Below are positions 1 through 12,158 of a DNA stretch of 64,000 bases, one piece after another. The notes beneath the pieces were generated by a model that ran no database searches, was not told the DNA's origin, and saw only the letters and a program-made list of their open reading frames with translations. Each line of letters starts with the position of its first letter. The stretch's first letter is position 1. The stretch lies in contig NZ_CP015208.1 of NCBI RefSeq assembly GCF_001854225.1, forward strand, positions 744,001 to 808,000, given 5' to 3'. This DNA is from Candidatus Rhodoluna planktonica. GTDB lineage: Bacteria; Actinomycetota; Actinomycetes; Actinomycetales; Microbacteriaceae. A program made the position numbers and the translations under genes.

Positions 1-320
1 ATCGAATGAGCAAACTTCCGGCAGACACCATGGTCATCTACAACGTTCCGCTACTGGTCGAGGCAGCAAGCGATCTCGAATTCGATACCGTTGTAACAGT
101 CGAAGCACCCGTCGAGAAGCAAATTGAACGCATGGTGAAGCACCGTGGCATGACCTCGGAGGCGGCGCAGGCCAGAATTGCCGCGCAAGCAACACCGGCG
201 GAGCGAGCTAATCGTGCCGACTTCATCATCAATTCAAATCAAGACCTAGAACTAATGCTGCGCGATGCCCGTTTGCTCTGGGGCAAACTCGAAACCCTCG
301 CTGCACAGAAGGACAGTTAG
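1..320 (+). CDS. coaE: dephospho-CoA kinase, C-terminal part (5' truncated by window)
   Basis: This is the end of dephospho-CoA kinase, which phosphorylates the 3'-OH of dephospho-CoA in the last step of coenzyme A synthesis in the cytoplasm. The frame is open from base 3 and stops at 318-320; the true start lies outside the window. Recognisable parts are the IYNVPLLVE segment, typical of the CoA-binding part of CoaE (PLLxE), the [18 protein letters not shown] lid region, and the ADFIINSN segment near the end, which matches the family's C-terminal nucleotide-binding strand. The stop overlaps the GTG start of uvrB by one base, so the two are probably co-transcribed. coaE next to uvrB is a common actinobacterial arrangement. 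Confidence 0.9.
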   Translation, partial: RMSKLPADTMVIYNVPLLVEAASDLEFDTVVTVEAPVEKQIERMVKHRGMTSEAAQARIAAQATPAERANRADFIINSNQDLELMLRDARLLWGKLETLAAQKDS

Positions 321-2383
321 TGGAAACGACTCGTTCGTACGCTCCCTTTAAGGTAGTCAGTGAGTACACGCCGTCCGGCGATCAGCCACAGGCAATCGCC
401 GAACTGGCAAAACACATCAATAATGGTGAAAAAGATGTGGTGCTTCTGGGCGCCACCGGAACCGGTAAGTCGGCTACCACCGCATGGCTGATTGAGCAGG
501 TTCAACGACCGACCCTTATTTTGGCGCACAATAAGACCCTGGCCGCGCAGCTGGCCACAGAATTTAGGCAACTGCTGCCAAATAACGCGGTTGAGTATTT
601 CGTTAGCTATTACGACTACTATCAGCCAGAAGCCTACGTTCCGCAAACCGATACCTTCATCGAAAAAGACTCAACAATCAACGAGGAGGTTGAGCGACTT
701 CGCTACTCTGCCACGACAAGCCTGCTGAGTCGACGAGACGTGGTTGTGGTTAGTACCGTTAGCTGCATTTACGGCCTGGGCGCTCCCGAAGAATATCTTG
801 CCAACCGTGTTGCTCTACAGGTGGGCCAACAGATCGATCGCGATGACCTGATCAGGCAATTTGTCGGGATGCAGTACAGCCGCAACGATTACGAATTTTC
901 CCGGGGAACCTTCCGGGTCAAGGGCGACACAATCGAGATCATCCCGGTAAACGAAGAAATGGCGATTCGGATCGAGTTTTTTGGCGATGAGATTGAAGGT
1001 TTGTTTTCACTTCATCCACTGACCGGAGAGATTCTTCGCACTGAACAAACTATTTCGATTTTTCCAGCCTCAATTTACGTCGCCGGGCCAGATCGCATGG
1101 GTCGGGCCATAGAGGCGATTGAAAACGAGTTGGCAGTTCGGTTGCGTGAGCTTGAGGGTCAGGGAAAACTGCTTGAGGCCCAGCGCTTGAAAATGCGAAC
1201 AAACTTCGACCTGGAAATGATTCGCGAACTTGGTTTTTGCTCTGGTATCGAAAACTACTCGCGACACATTGATGGCCGCGAAGAGGGCAGCGCACCCAGT
1301 TGCCTGCTCGATTATTTTCCCGAAGATTTTTTGACCGTGATTGATGAGTCACACGTAACCGTGCCGCAAATCGGCGCCATGTACGAGGGTGATTCAAGTC
1401 GAAAACGCACTCTCGTTGAACACGGATTTCGACTTCCTTCGGCCCTAGACAACCGCCCACTGAAGTGGCCGGAATTCCTAGAGCGAGTCGGCCAAACTGT
1501 CTACCTTTCGGCAACACCGGGAAAATACGAGATGTCACTATCCGCTCCGGTTGTTGAGCAAATTATTAGACCAACCGGTCTAATCGACCCGGAAATCATC
1601 GTGAAGCCGTCAAAAGGCCAGATTGACGACCTGCTCGAGGAAATCAGGGTTCGTGCTGAACGCGATGAGCGAGTTTTGGTGACCACTCTCACGAAGAAGA
1701 TGGCCGAGGAACTCACCGACTTCCTCACTGAGAATGGTGTTCGGGTTCGTTATCTGCACAGTGATGTCGATACCCTACGGCGCGTCGAGCTATTACGTGA
1801 ACTGCGCCAGGGTGTATTCGATGTCTTGATCGGAATCAACCTGCTGCGTGAAGGCCTAGACCTTCCAGAGGTGTCGCTGGTGGCCATCCTTGACGCCGAT
1901 AAAGAGGGTTTCCTGCGTTCGACCACATCGCTTATTCAGACCATTGGTCGTGCCGCTCGAAACATTAACGGGCAAGTGCATATGTACGCCGACAACCTCA
2001 CCGATTCGATGAAACGCGCTATTGACGAGACCAACCGACGTCGAGCTAAACAGGTTGCCTACAACACTGCCAATAACATCGATCCGCAACCGCTTCGCAA
2101 GAAGATTGCCGACATCACAGATCAGATTCTGCGTGAAGAACAGGACACAGCCAAACTACTGGAGAGTAGCAAGCGCAAAGACAAAAATGCGGTTGGTATT
2201 CGACCGAGGGTAGGCATTGCCAAGATGGCCGAGGCAGAAATTCTGGCAGTTATCGAAGATCTCGATAACCAGATGAAAAATGCGGCTGCCGAGCTGCAAT
2301 TCGAGTTGGCCGCGCGCATTCGCGACGAGGTTTCTGAACTCAAGCATGAACTGCGACAGATGAAAAAGGCCGGCCATATCTAA
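320..2383 (+). CDS. uvrB: UvrABC system protein B
   Basis: UvrB is the damage-verifying helicase of nucleotide excision repair; it is loaded by UvrA and then recruits UvrC for incision. The 687-residue length is normal. Walker A GATGTGKS lies at residues 44-51. The [12 protein letters not shown] beta-hairpin that clamps DNA is near residues 97-108. The VIDESHV helicase motif II, the QTIGRAARN motif VI and a C-terminal UVR coiled coil that binds UvrC (about 645-680) are all present. It starts with GTG overlapping the coaE stop. uvrA and uvrC follow, so the three excision subunits are contiguous. I see no clear LexA or PafBC-type operator just upstream. Confidence 0.97.
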   Translation: METTRSYAPFKVVSEYTPSGDQPQAIAELAKHINNGEKDVVLLGATGTGKSATTAWLIEQVQRPTLILAHNKTLAAQLATEFRQLLPNNAVEYFVSYYDYYQPEAYVPQTDTFIEKDSTINEEVERLRYSATTSLLSRRDVVVVSTVSCIYGLGAPEEYLANRVALQVGQQIDRDDLIRQFVGMQYSRNDYEFSRGTFRVKGDTIEIIPVNEEMAIRIEFFGDEIEGLFSLHPLTGEILRTEQTISIFPASIYVAGPDRMGRAIEAIENELAVRLRELEGQGKLLEAQRLKMRTNFDLEMIRELGFCSGIENYSRHIDGREEGSAPSCLLDYFPEDFLTVIDESHVTVPQIGAMYEGDSSRKRTLVEHGFRLPSALDNRPLKWPEFLERVGQTVYLSATPGKYEMSLSAPVVEQIIRPTGLIDPEIIVKPSKGQIDDLLEEIRVRAERDERVLVTTLTKKMAEELTDFLTENGVRVRYLHSDVDTLRRVELLRELRQGVFDVLIGINLLREGLDLPEVSLVAILDADKEGFLRSTTSLIQTIGRAARNINGQVHMYADNLTDSMKRAIDETNRRRAKQVAYNTANNIDPQPLRKKIADITDQILREEQDTAKLLESSKRKDKNAVGIRPRVGIAKMAEAEILAVIEDLDNQMKNAAAELQFELAARIRDEVSELKHELRQMKKAGHI

Positions 2384-2392
2384 TTCGAAAGT

Positions 2393-2398
2393 TAGGAT
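2393..2398 (+). promoter_or_regulatory. -10-like TAGGAT, 6 nt before uvrA GTG
   Basis: TAGGAT ends exactly 6 bases before the uvrA GTG start, and no properly spaced ribosome binding site exists. This geometry places transcription start at or near the first base of the start codon, giving a leaderless uvrA mRNA separate from read-through out of uvrB. No convincing -35 is visible. Inference from position only. Confidence 0.5.
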
Positions 2399-2404
2399 TC
2401 AAGG

Positions 2405-5275
2405 GTGCTTATTTCCCAGGTCCCAACAGACAACAAGCTTGCCATTCGTGGAGCAAGAGTTCACAACCTTAAGAACCTGAATCTCGAGATTCCTAGAGAT
2501 GCTCTCGTGGTATTTACAGGTCTGAGCGGTTCTGGAAAATCCTCATTAGCCTTTGACACAATCTTCGCTGAGGGTCAACGCAGATACGTTGAGTCGCTAT
2601 CAGCTTATGCCCGTCAATTTTTAGGACAGGTGGATAGACCCGACGTCGACTTCATCGAGGGGCTTTCGCCAGCAGTTTCGATTGACCAAAAATCAACAAA
2701 CCGAAACCCTAGATCAACAGTTGGCACGATCACCGAAATTCACGATTACCTTCGTCTGCTCTGGGCGCGCATTGGAGTTCCACACTGTCCGGAATGTGGC
2801 GAAAAAATCATCAAGCAAACTCCGCAGCAAATAGTCGACCAGATTCTCGAGCTGGGCGAGGGCGTTCGATTTCAAATCTTGGCTCAGGTTGTGTCGCAGA
2901 AGAAGGGCGAATTTGTCGACCTCTTTCGCGACTTGACCACTCAGGGCTTTTCTCGTGTGGTTGTCGATGGCGAACAGATTTCGCTGGCCGATGCCAAGCC
3001 ACTAAAGAAAACTTTCAAGCACGACATATCTGTGGTGGTAGATCGACTAGTCAACAAACCAGAGATTGCGCAGCGACTCACCGATTCGGTAGAGACTGCG
3101 TTGAAACTGGCCGACGGTCGAATCCAAATTGATTTTGTTGACGAAACCGATCCCGCAAAAAAATTTCGTGTTTTCAGCGAAAAGATGTCCTGCCCGAACG
3201 AGCATCCTCTTTCACTAACCGAAATAGAACCGCGAACCTTTTCCTTCAATGCACCATTTGGAGCTTGCCCCGAGTGCTCTGGACTTGGCACGAAACAGGC
3301 AGTGGACGCAGATTTGGTGATCGGTGACCCAGATCTATCTATAGCCGAGGGCGTCATCATCCCGTGGTCTACTCAGGGCAAGGGTCTATTTCACTATTTT
3401 GCTCGAATGCTAGAGGGCCTCGCCAAAGATCTCGACTTTGATTTAGATACCCGCTGGAATGCGCTGAGCGAAGAAATTCAAGCGGCCGTTCTATACGGGA
3501 ATAACTTCGACGTGCAGGTGAAGTGGAAAAACAAATACGGACGCGAATTGCGCTACACCACCGGATTCGAAGGGGTATTGAGCTACATCGAACGAAAGTG
3601 GCTCGAGTCAGAAAATGACTACGCCCGTTCGCGCTGGGCTTCGTTCCTCCGGGAAGTTCCCTGTCCCGCCTGTTCCGGAGCAAGACTAAAGCCAGAGGTC
3701 CTGGCGGTTACGGTCGGAAACCAATCGATTTCTGAAGTGTGCCGCATCAGCTTGGGTGAAAGTCTCGAATTCTTTAACGCCCTAAAACTTGATCCGCGTG
3801 ACGAAAAAATTGCCGCTCAGGTTCTGCGCGAGATTAGAGCTCGTCTAGAGTTTCTGATTGCCGTTGGGCTCGATTACCTCAACCTGGAGCGCGCTGCAGG
3901 CTCGCTCTCCGGTGGGGAAGCCCAGCGCATTAGGTTAGCCACTCAGATTGGCTCGGGATTAACCGGGGTGCTTTACGTATTGGACGAGCCATCGATTGGC
4001 TTACACCAGAGAGATAACCGTCGACTCATCGAGACTCTGGTCAAACTCAGGGATCTCGGCAACACCCTGATTGTTGTCGAACATGATGAAGACACCATCA
4101 AGACCGCAGACTGGATTGTCGACATTGGACCTGGCGCGGGAGTAAACGGTGGTGAAGTTGTCCACAGCGGCAGCTATAAAGAATTGCTCAAAAACAAGAC
4201 TTCGCTAACCGGAGCATTCCTCTCCGGTCGCGAGTCGATTGAGATTCCAAAGAACCGCAGAGCTATCGATGACAAGCGCAAACTAAAAATTGTTGGCGCC
4301 AGAGAAAACAATCTAAAAAACGTGGATGTCGAAATTCCACTCGGCCTGTTTACCGCTGTAACCGGCGTTTCCGGTTCAGGTAAGTCATCCTTAGTAAATG
4401 ATGTTCTTTACGAGGTCTTGGCCAATGCTCTAAACGGGGCCAAGGGTGTTGCCGGCAAGCACACCCGAATTGAAGGCTTGGAACTTCTCGACAAGGTCGT
4501 TCACGTTGACCAAGCCCCAATTGGAAGAACCCCGAGATCCAACCCAGCCACCTACACCGGTGTTTTCGATCACATTCGAAAACTTTTTGCCGAGACACCG
4601 GAGGCAAAGGTGCGCGGCTACCAGCAGGGACGATTCTCATTCAACGTCAAAGGTGGGCGCTGCGAAGCTTGCTCTGGCGACGGCACCTTGAAGATTGAAA
4701 TGAACTTCCTGCCAGATGTCTATGTTGCTTGCGAGATCTGCAAGGGGCAGCGCTACAACCGCGAAACCCTGCAGGTGAAGTACAAAGGCAAAAACATTTC
4801 CGAAGTACTTGAAATGCCAATTGCTGAAGCTGCGGAATTCTTTGCCCCAATCAGTTCAATTGCTCGCTTCCTGACCACCTTGGTCGATGTGGGTCTCGGC
4901 TACGTTCGACTCGGTCAAAGCGCTACAACCCTTTCTGGCGGTGAGGCGCAACGAGTGAAACTAGCCACCGAGCTTCAGCGTCGAACTTCAGGTCGAAGCA
5001 TCTATGTTCTCGATGAGCCGACCACCGGCCTGCACTTTGAAGACGTCAGAAAATTGCTCTTGGTACTCAATGGTCTAGTTGAAAAGGGAAACACCGTTCT
5101 GGTTATTGAACACAACCTCGATGTGATTAAGTGTGCAGACTGGATTGTCGACATGGGGCCCGAAGGTGGCTCGAGGGGTGGCCAGGTGGTTGCCGTGGGA
5201 ACCCCAGAACAGGTAGCCCAAATCCCGGCGAGCTTTACCGGACATTTCCTAAAGGAAATCTTGGGAAATGGCTAA
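2405..5275 (+). CDS. uvrA: UvrABC system protein A
   Basis: UvrA is the ABC-type ATPase dimer that scans DNA for bulky lesions and hands them to UvrB. The 956 residues match the family. It has two ABC modules: Walker [10 protein letters not shown] at residues 39-47 and GVSGSGKSS near 655, with signatures LSGGEAQRI near 500 and LSGGEAQRV near 843. Zinc-binding pairs are visible as CPEC in the first module, CPNEH...CPEC and CPAC in the middle, and CEAC...CEIC in the second module. The start is GTG at 2405 with no upstream Shine-Dalgarno, but a -10-like hexamer sits 6 nt upstream. Its end overlaps the uvrC start by 8 bases. Confidence 0.97.
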   Translation: MLISQVPTDNKLAIRGARVHNLKNLNLEIPRDALVVFTGLSGSGKSSLAFDTIFAEGQRRYVESLSAYARQFLGQVDRPDVDFIEGLSPAVSIDQKSTNRNPRSTVGTITEIHDYLRLLWARIGVPHCPECGEKIIKQTPQQIVDQILELGEGVRFQILAQVVSQKKGEFVDLFRDLTTQGFSRVVVDGEQISLADAKPLKKTFKHDISVVVDRLVNKPEIAQRLTDSVETALKLADGRIQIDFVDETDPAKKFRVFSEKMSCPNEHPLSLTEIEPRTFSFNAPFGACPECSGLGTKQAVDADLVIGDPDLSIAEGVIIPWSTQGKGLFHYFARMLEGLAKDLDFDLDTRWNALSEEIQAAVLYGNNFDVQVKWKNKYGRELRYTTGFEGVLSYIERKWLESENDYARSRWASFLREVPCPACSGARLKPEVLAVTVGNQSISEVCRISLGESLEFFNALKLDPRDEKIAAQVLREIRARLEFLIAVGLDYLNLERAAGSLSGGEAQRIRLATQIGSGLTGVLYVLDEPSIGLHQRDNRRLIETLVKLRDLGNTLIVVEHDEDTIKTADWIVDIGPGAGVNGGEVVHSGSYKELLKNKTSLTGAFLSGRESIEIPKNRRAIDDKRKLKIVGARENNLKNVDVEIPLGLFTAVTGVSGSGKSSLVNDVLYEVLANALNGAKGVAGKHTRIEGLELLDKVVHVDQAPIGRTPRSNPATYTGVFDHIRKLFAETPEAKVRGYQQGRFSFNVKGGRCEACSGDGTLKIEMNFLPDVYVACEICKGQRYNRETLQVKYKGKNISEVLEMPIAEAAEFFAPISSIARFLTTLVDVGLGYVRLGQSATTLSGGEAQRVKLATELQRRTSGRSIYVLDEPTTGLHFEDVRKLLLVLNGLVEKGNTVLVIEHNLDVIKCADWIVDMGPEGGSRGGQVVAVGTPEQVAQIPASFTGHFLKEILGNG

Positions 5276-7148
5276 TGACCTTAGTTGGCGACCAAAAACC
5301 GGAGAGATCCCAACCGATCCCGGGGTTTATCGCTGGCTCGATGCCAAAGGCAGAGTTCTGTATGTTGGCAAAGCCAAAAACCTTCGGGCGCGACTAAGCA
5401 GCTATTTTGCACCGCTAGATTCGCTGCACGACCGCACCCGGAAAATGGTCACCACGGCCAGAGACCTGCAGTGGACAATCGTCAAATCCGACTACGAAGC
5501 GTTGCAACTTGAATTCACCTGGATTAAAGAATTTGACCCGCCTTTTAACGTGCGTTTCAAAGACGACAAGTCGTACCCATACTTGGCGATTTCAACAAAC
5601 GAAGATTTCGCTCGCGCTTTCATTACTCGCAACCGAGAATTGCGTTCGGTTCGCTATTTCGGCCCCTATACACAGTCTTGGGCTGTGCGTGAGACTCTAG
5701 ACACGCTGCTCAAGGTTTACCCAATCAGATCCTGCTCGAAAGCCGTGTTCAACGCTGCAGCAGCAAAAAAACGACCTTGCTTACTGGCTGACATTGGAAA
5801 ATGCAGCGCACCCTGTGTCGGTCGGATTGAGCCAAAAGAACACCAGCGACTGGCTGCCGATTTTGCCAAGTTTCTGAACAGCGGAGATCGAAGTTACATT
5901 GACGAACTCACACAGCGAATGTCGACCGCGTCAGAAAATCAGGAGTACGAGCTGGCAGCGGCACTTCGCGATGATGCCAAGGCACTGGCCGCCGTTTTAG
6001 AAAAATCGACCGTGGTGTTCAGCGACCAAACCGATGCCGATCTGTTCGGAATTGCCGAAGATGAGTTATCGGCGGCGGTGTCGCACTTTGTGGTGCGCGG
6101 TGGACGAATCAGAGGAGCGCGAAACTGGGTGCTCGATAAAGAACTCGAGCGCGACCCAGCTGAACTTGTCGAGTACATTCTGCAAAATGTCTACAGCCCC
6201 AAACCGGGTATCGAACCCCAAGAAATACCGCGCGAAATACTGGTACCGGTACTGCCCTCTGATCATCGTGAGGTTGCCCTTTGGTTGAGCGACCTGCGGG
6301 GAAGCAAAGTGCAATTGCGAGTAGCTCAACGCGGCGATAAAGCTGCCTTGGCAGAAACGGCGGTCAAAAACGCCCAGCACGCACAAAATCTTTACAAAAT
6401 GCGGCGCAGCGCTGATTTCACATCCCGCGCCGACGCTCTGGCCGGCATTCAGCGGGCTCTAAACCTTGAGGATGCCCCACTGAGAATCGAGTGTTTCGAC
6501 GTCTCACACCTTGGTGGTACCAATGTGGTTGCCTCAATGGTGGTCTTCGAGGATGGTCTGCCTAAAAAGGATGCGTATCGAAAATTCAATGTCGAAGGCA
6601 CCAAAGACGATACTGAATCGATTCATCAGGTTCTGACGCGGCGACTTCGATACCTAGTTCAGGGCGACCCCGAAGCGGATGGCGCAAAGTTTTCTTACCG
6701 CCCGAATTTGATTATTGTTGACGGCGGTTTGCCTCAGGTAAACGCGGCGGCGAAGGCCCTTGATGAAGCCGGGATTACCGACATTGCCCTGTGCGGGTTA
6801 GCAAAGCGACTCGAAGAAGTGTGGTTGCCGGGGGATGCCTTTCCAATCATTCTTCCTCGAGCTACCGAAGAACTGTTCCTGATGCAGCGCATCCGTGATG
6901 AAGCGCACCGGTTCGCGATTACTTTCCAGCGAAAGAAACGCTCGCTGAGTATTAGCAGTCAGCTACTTGAGATACCAGGTCTAGGCGAGCGTCGAGTTTC
7001 GCTACTGCTTAGGCACTTTGGGTCGGCAAAAAGAATGCGCTTGGCAACCGTGGCCGAAATAGCCTCGGTACCAAACATCAGTGAACAACTGGCCGAAATA
7101 ATTCACGCAACACTCAACGAGGATGGCCAAAAACTTTCAGAAAAGTAG
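5268..7148 (+). CDS. uvrC: UvrABC system protein C (excinuclease)
   Basis: UvrC makes both incisions flanking the lesion bound by UvrB. Domains in order: an N-terminal GIY-YIG nuclease (PGVYRWLD...[14 protein letters not shown], residues about 18-50) for the 3' cut, a cysteine cluster (CSKA...[13 protein letters not shown]), a UVR domain that binds UvrB (about 205-235), an RNase H-like nuclease ([11 protein letters not shown] and LIIVDGG) for the 5' cut, and C-terminal helix-hairpin-helix motifs (EIPGLGERR, about 568 onward). The 626-residue length is normal. The ATG overlaps the uvrA stop, implying translational coupling. After it come 112 non-coding bases with a long inverted repeat but no T-rich terminator. 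Confidence 0.97.
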   Translation: MANDLSWRPKTGEIPTDPGVYRWLDAKGRVLYVGKAKNLRARLSSYFAPLDSLHDRTRKMVTTARDLQWTIVKSDYEALQLEFTWIKEFDPPFNVRFKDDKSYPYLAISTNEDFARAFITRNRELRSVRYFGPYTQSWAVRETLDTLLKVYPIRSCSKAVFNAAAAKKRPCLLADIGKCSAPCVGRIEPKEHQRLAADFAKFLNSGDRSYIDELTQRMSTASENQEYELAAALRDDAKALAAVLEKSTVVFSDQTDADLFGIAEDELSAAVSHFVVRGGRIRGARNWVLDKELERDPAELVEYILQNVYSPKPGIEPQEIPREILVPVLPSDHREVALWLSDLRGSKVQLRVAQRGDKAALAETAVKNAQHAQNLYKMRRSADFTSRADALAGIQRALNLEDAPLRIECFDVSHLGGTNVVASMVVFEDGLPKKDAYRKFNVEGTKDDTESIHQVLTRRLRYLVQGDPEADGAKFSYRPNLIIVDGGLPQVNAAAKALDEAGITDIALCGLAKRLEEVWLPGDAFPIILPRATEELFLMQRIRDEAHRFAITFQRKKRSLSISSQLLEIPGLGERRVSLLLRHFGSAKRMRLATVAEIASVPNISEQLAEIIHATLNEDGQKLSEK

Positions 7149-7190
7149 TGCCAACCGCACATACTTTCCGTTTTTTCAAAAAGAATCCCT

Positions 7191-7248
7191 CGGCGTGTCG
7201 CGACCCACTAGAATCGGCTAGAAGCGCGGAAATACTGGCGACACGCCG
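7191..7248 (+). repeat. 11-bp perfect inverted repeat in the rapZ leader
   Basis: CGGCGTGTCGC at 7191-7201 is matched exactly by its reverse complement GCGACACGCCG at 7238-7248, separated by 36 bases. Inside the loop, CTAG...CTAG (7208-7211 and 7218-7221) can form a small nested stem. The right arm ends three bases before the GGGGG ribosome binding site of rapZ (7252-7256). No T-run follows, so this is not an ordinary terminator. It could be a structured 5' leader or a DNA operator; the sequence alone does not decide between them. Confidence 0.6.
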
Positions 7249-7260
7249 TTAGGGGGTAAA

Positions 7261-8136
7261 GTGGACGCTGATCGAAAGCCTCAATTGCTCATCGTTACCG
7301 GTATGTCCGGTGCCGGGCGGTCAACCGTCGGCAATGCCCTCGAAGATTTGGGTTGGTATGTTGTCGACAATCTTCCACCACAAATGCTTGGGCCGGTTGC
7401 CGATTTATTTCGGTTAGCCAAAGCTCCGCTGCCAAAACTTGCCGTCGTGATTGACGTTCGTGGTGGAGAGTTCTTTGCCGACCTTCAAGAAAACCTAAAT
7501 TCTGTTCGCTCTCGATCGGTAGAGCAAACTCTGCTATTCCTTGAGGCAACTGATTCGGCTTTGGTCAAGCGATTCGAGTCGGTCAGGCGGCCTCATCCGC
7601 TTCAAGGTAATGGCACCATCTTGGACGGAATCGCTGAGGAACGCCGGCGCCTGCTGGGGCTGCGCGAGTCGGCCGACGTCATTATTGACACCTCAGACCT
7701 GAATGTGCACCAGTTGGCTACCAAAATTCAGGAAAGTTTTGCCTTCGAAGGTCGTCGAAAACTTCAGATCACAGTTATGTCTTTCGGGTTCAAATACGGT
7801 TTGCCGACCGATGCCGATTTAGTAGCTGACGCCAGGTTCTTGCCAAACCCTTTTTGGAACGAGGATCTTCGTCCGTTTACCGGCGAGGACCAATCGGTGA
7901 GTGACTTTGTGCTGTCACAAGATGGTGCCGCTGAATTTTTAGAAAACTACCTGGCTGCCCTCAAGCCTGTGCTCAACGGATATATGAAAGAAAACAAGCG
8001 CTATGCGACGATTGCCGTTGGCTGCACCGGAGGTAAGCACCGGTCTGTAGCGATCGCTAAAAAGATTGCCGCTGCGCTCTCAGACCAGAGTGAAATCTCG
8101 GTAAGCATCAAGCACCGAGACTTAGGAAAGGAGTGA
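7261..8136 (+). CDS. rapZ: RapZ/YvcJ-family nucleotide-binding protein
   Basis: This belongs to the RapZ (YvcJ/YhbJ) family. In E. coli RapZ is the adaptor that targets the sRNA GlmZ to RNase E; in Actinobacteria, which lack GlmZ, the role is unknown, though the gene is regularly found next to whiA. Walker A GMSGAGRS lies at residues 14-21. The middle holds the conserved DTSDL segment, and the C-terminal half has [13 protein letters not shown] (about 256-268), the family hallmark of a phosphate-binding loop. The length of 291 residues is normal. It starts with GTG preceded by GGGGG. The stop is 5 bases before the preferred whiA start, so the pair is co-transcribed. Confidence 0.95.
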   Translation: MDADRKPQLLIVTGMSGAGRSTVGNALEDLGWYVVDNLPPQMLGPVADLFRLAKAPLPKLAVVIDVRGGEFFADLQENLNSVRSRSVEQTLLFLEATDSALVKRFESVRRPHPLQGNGTILDGIAEERRRLLGLRESADVIIDTSDLNVHQLATKIQESFAFEGRRKLQITVMSFGFKYGLPTDADLVADARFLPNPFWNEDLRPFTGEDQSVSDFVLSQDGAAEFLENYLAALKPVLNGYMKENKRYATIAVGCTGGKHRSVAIAKKIAAALSDQSEISVSIKHRDLGKE

Positions 8137-8138
8137 TC

Positions 8139-9116
8139 GTGGCCCTTACTGCAGATGTCAAGGATGAACTTGCTCGCCTCGAACTCAACAAGTCGGCTAA
8201 CCGAGTTGCCGAACTTTCGACTATTTTGCGATTTGCCGGGGGACTCCATCTAATCTCCGGCCGTGTTGCTATCGAGGTAGAGGTGGATACCGCGGCCCTG
8301 GCTCGCCGGATCAGGAAAGACATAGCTGAACTGTTCGGAATTGAGAGCGAACTCGCGGTAATTTCTCCAGGCGGCATAAGACGTACCAGCCGTTACCAGG
8401 TGCGGGTAATTCCGCAGGGTGAAGTGCTTGCCCGTCAAACCGGGCTACTCGATCCACGAGGCCGCCCGGTGCGTGGGCTTCCGGCAAATTTGGTTTCCGG
8501 TTCGATTCAAGAAGCGCAAGCCATCTGGCGCGGTGCATTCTTGGCTCACGGTTCACTAACTGACCCCGGTCGCAGTGCAGCGCTTGAGGTTACGGCTCCG
8601 GGAAACGAAGCAGCAATGGCGCTTGTCGGTGTTGCCCGCAGATTGGGTGTCGTAGCCAAAGCACGTGAGGTGCGCGGCGTTTACCGCGTTGTTGTTCGCG
8701 AAGGTGAGGCAATCGCCGCCATGCTAACCCAGATGGGGGCCCATTCTCAGGTTCTCAAATGGGAAGAGATGCGGCTGCGTCGCGAGGTCAGAGCCACCGC
8801 TAACCGACTCGCCAATTTTGATGATGCCAACCTTAGGCGCTCAGCTCAAGCTGCTGTAGCCGCTGGTGCGCGCGTAGAACGTGCCCTAGAGATCCTTGGC
8901 GATACGGTTCCTGAGCACCTTCGCTATGCCGGCCAGCTGCGACTTCAGCACAAGCAGGCAAGTTTGGATGAATTGGGCCACTTAGCCCAACCGCCGATGA
9001 CCAAGGATGCAATCGCGGGTCGAATTCGTCGACTTTTGGCAATGGCCGATAAGCGAGCTGAAGATCTGGGTATTCCCGGCACCGATGCTTTCCTACCCGA
9101 CGACATCGACGACTAA
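8139..9116 (+). CDS. whiA: DNA-binding protein WhiA
   Basis: WhiA is a conserved Gram-positive regulator, required for sporulation septation in Streptomyces and linked to cell division elsewhere. It combines two LAGLIDADG-like folds (about residues 1-200) with a C-terminal helix-turn-helix ([22 protein letters not shown]..., about 255-300). I chose GTG at 8139 (protein [11 protein letters not shown]) over the in-frame GTG at 8133 because AGGAAAGGAG ends six bases before 8139 and other WhiA proteins begin MALTA. It directly follows rapZ, an ancient Gram-positive pairing. In a non-sporulating planktonic actinobacterium a role in division or chromosome segregation is the likeliest reading, but that is inference. 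Confidence 0.95.
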   Translation: MALTADVKDELARLELNKSANRVAELSTILRFAGGLHLISGRVAIEVEVDTAALARRIRKDIAELFGIESELAVISPGGIRRTSRYQVRVIPQGEVLARQTGLLDPRGRPVRGLPANLVSGSIQEAQAIWRGAFLAHGSLTDPGRSAALEVTAPGNEAAMALVGVARRLGVVAKAREVRGVYRVVVREGEAIAAMLTQMGAHSQVLKWEEMRLRREVRATANRLANFDDANLRRSAQAAVAAGARVERALEILGDTVPEHLRYAGQLRLQHKQASLDELGHLAQPPMTKDAIAGRIRRLLAMADKRAEDLGIPGTDAFLPDDIDD

Positions 9117-9173
9117 ACGGAATAAATTTTCGGTTTTTAGAACTTACCTAGATGAACGAAATCGGAGAAATAA

Positions 9174-9797
9174 ATGAGCAAATACGTACTTCCAGAACTT
9201 TCATATGACTACTCGGCACTTGAGCCAAGCATTTCAGCCCGCATCATGGAATTGCACCACTCTAAGCACCACGCAGCCTATGTTGCCGGTGCAAACAGCG
9301 CTCTAGAGGCACTCGAGGCAGCTCGCGCAGCATCTGATTTTGCCAACATCAATCGTTTGCAGAAAGATTTGGCCTTCCACCTGGGCGGTCACACCAATCA
9401 CTCCATTTTTTGGAAGAACCTAGCGCCAACCAACTCGGACCGACCTGAAGGTGAACTCGCAGCTGCAATCGACGAATTCTTCGGCAGCTTCGAGGCTTTC
9501 CAGGCGCACTTTAACGCAGCAGCCCTAGGTATCCAGGGTTCTGGCTGGGCATTTTTGGCCTGGGACATGATCGGTCAGCGCCTAATTATCGAGCAGCTTT
9601 ATGACCAGCAGGGAAACGTGGTTGTCAGCACCATTCCTCTGCTGATGCTAGACATGTGGGAGCACGCTTTCTACCTCGACTACCAGAACGTAAAAGCCGA
9701 CTACGTCAAGGCATTCTGGAGCATCATCAACTGGGCCGACGTGCAACAAAGATTTGCTGAGGCAAGCACAAAAACTAAAGGTCTGCTGCTAGTCTGA
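9174..9797 (+). CDS. sodA: superoxide dismutase (Mn/Fe family)
   Basis: This enzyme dismutates superoxide to peroxide and oxygen. The N-terminal helical hairpin carries the first metal ligand in the ELHHSKHH segment (about residue 27) and HLGGHTNHSIFW the second (about 75). The C-terminal alpha/beta domain has MLDMWEHAFYLDY with the Asp and His ligands. The 207-residue length is normal and no signal peptide is visible, so it acts in the cytoplasm. Whether it uses Mn or Fe cannot be settled from these motifs; it resembles the mycobacterial enzyme in IQGSGWA and VNWADVQ-like segments. It has its own ribosome site (CGGAGAAATAA) and its own terminator, so it is probably a single-gene unit. Confidence 0.96.
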   Translation: MSKYVLPELSYDYSALEPSISARIMELHHSKHHAAYVAGANSALEALEAARAASDFANINRLQKDLAFHLGGHTNHSIFWKNLAPTNSDRPEGELAAAIDEFFGSFEAFQAHFNAAALGIQGSGWAFLAWDMIGQRLIIEQLYDQQGNVVVSTIPLLMLDMWEHAFYLDYQNVKADYVKAFWSIINWADVQQRFAEASTKTKGLLLV

Positions 9798-9813
9798 TAG
9801 CAGTTTTTCACCC

Positions 9814-9865
9814 AAGGGCGCGTGGCAAACATTCATTTGAAAACCATGCGCCCTTGTTATTTTTT
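9814..9865 (+). terminator. rho-independent terminator after sodA
   Basis: AAGGGCGC (9814-9821) pairs with GCGCCCTT (9848-9855), extended inward by TGG/CCA across a G-T wobble, and is followed by GTTATTTTTT. It separates sodA from the gap operon. Confidence 0.8.
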
Positions 9866-9891
9866 GGGCGCCCAAGCATTTGGAGTGCTAA

Positions 9892-10902
<1,011 letters not shown>

Positions 10903-10931
10903 CTAACAATCCAGATAGAGAAATAACCAAT

Positions 10932-12134
10932 ATGCGCGCCATTGCTGACCTGCCCAAGCTAAGCGGTAAGCGGGTCATCATCCGCTGCGACCTTAATGTT
11001 CCGTTGGATGGTGGCAACATCACCGATGACGGACGAATTGTGGCTTCGGTGCCAACCATCAAGTATTTGGTGGACCAGGGTGCTCGCGTAGTGGTTATTT
11101 CTCATCTGGGTCGGCCCGATGGCGAGCGAAACCTCAAGTATTCGCTTGAACCGGTAGCCAACCGCCTGAGTGAATTACTCAACCAGCCAGTGCTTTTTGC
11201 AGCCGACACGGTGGGCATCCAGGCTCGCGGTGCGGTTGCTGCTCTAGACAACGGTGGGGTAGTGGTTCTCGAAAACTTACGCTTCAACGCTGCAGAAACA
11301 AGCAAAGATGAGGCCGAGCGAGTTGAATTTGCCGCAAAGCTTGCTGAACTGGGCGATTTGTTTGTTTCTGACGGCTTCGGCGTCGTTCACCGCAAACAAG
11401 CCAGCGTATTTGAACTTGCTAAAGCTTTGCCGAGTGTAGCTGGCTTCCTCATCGAAAAAGAACTCGAAGTACTAACCAGACTGACTGAAAATCCAGAACG
11501 GCCTTACACGGTAGTTCTTGGCGGGTCTAAAGTTTCCGACAAGTTGGGCGTCATCGACCACCTTCTTCCAACTGTCGACAAGCTTTTAGTTGGCGGCGGA
11601 ATGGTCTTCACTTTCTTGGCAGCCCAAGGCTTCAAAGTAGGCTCAAGCTTGTTAGAGGCAGACCAAATCGACACCTGCAAAAACTACCTTCAGCGAGCTC
11701 AAGAACTTGGTGTCGAAGTCATTCTGCCGACTGACATTTTGGTGGCATCAAAATTTGGCGCAGATGCCGAAATTGCTGTGACTGCTGCTGACTCCATCGA
11801 GTCAAGCCCATTCGGCGAAACCGGCTTGGGTCTAGACATTGGCCCAGAGTCGGCCCAACTATTCGCCAACGAGATCAAAAACTCGAAAACAGTCTTCTGG
11901 AATGGGCCGATGGGCGTTTTCGAAATTGAGAAATTTGCAGCCGGCACCAAGTCTGTTGCCCAAGCCCTAACCGAAGTGGCTGGGCTGAGCGTGGTTGGTG
12001 GCGGCGATTCGGCAGCAGCTGTTCGCATTCTCGGTTTCGCCGATAGCCAGTTTGGCCACATTTCAACCGGAGGCGGAGCCAGCCTAGAATTTTTAGAGGG
12101 CAAGTCGCTACCGGGTCTAGAAACTCTGCGCTAA
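10932..12134 (+). CDS. pgk: phosphoglycerate kinase
   Basis: PGK transfers phosphate from 1,3-bisphosphoglycerate to ADP, the first ATP-making step of glycolysis. The substrate-binding RCDLNVPLDGG motif is at about residues 19-29, the SHLGRPDG loop at about 56-63, and the nucleotide-binding C-terminal domain shows GGSKVSDKLGVI and the glycine-rich VVGGGDSAAA and STGGGASLEFLEGK segments. The 400 residues match the family. It lies 29 bases after gap in the same transcription unit. The upstream AGATAGAGAAATAACCAAT contains only a weak ribosome site (GAGA). Confidence 0.97.
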   Translation: MRAIADLPKLSGKRVIIRCDLNVPLDGGNITDDGRIVASVPTIKYLVDQGARVVVISHLGRPDGERNLKYSLEPVANRLSELLNQPVLFAADTVGIQARGAVAALDNGGVVVLENLRFNAAETSKDEAERVEFAAKLAELGDLFVSDGFGVVHRKQASVFELAKALPSVAGFLIEKELEVLTRLTENPERPYTVVLGGSKVSDKLGVIDHLLPTVDKLLVGGGMVFTFLAAQGFKVGSSLLEADQIDTCKNYLQRAQELGVEVILPTDILVASKFGADAEIAVTAADSIESSPFGETGLGLDIGPESAQLFANEIKNSKTVFWNGPMGVFEIEKFAAGTKSVAQALTEVAGLSVVGGGDSAAAVRILGFADSQFGHISTGGGASLEFLEGKSLPGLETLR

Positions 12135-12158
12135 TCAACGTCAAATTTAAGGATTCAA

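Noticed and set aside
1050-1538. Long open frame antisense to uvrB, and many similar antisense or shifted frames elsewhere
   Set aside because: They lie inside clear genes, show no recognisable domain and have no ribosome site or promoter; they are shadows of codon bias.
2384-2389. TTCGAA upstream of uvrA as a possible LexA or PafBC site
   Set aside because: Only a short palindrome; it lacks the full two-arm LexA consensus and the longer PafBC-type promoter motif.
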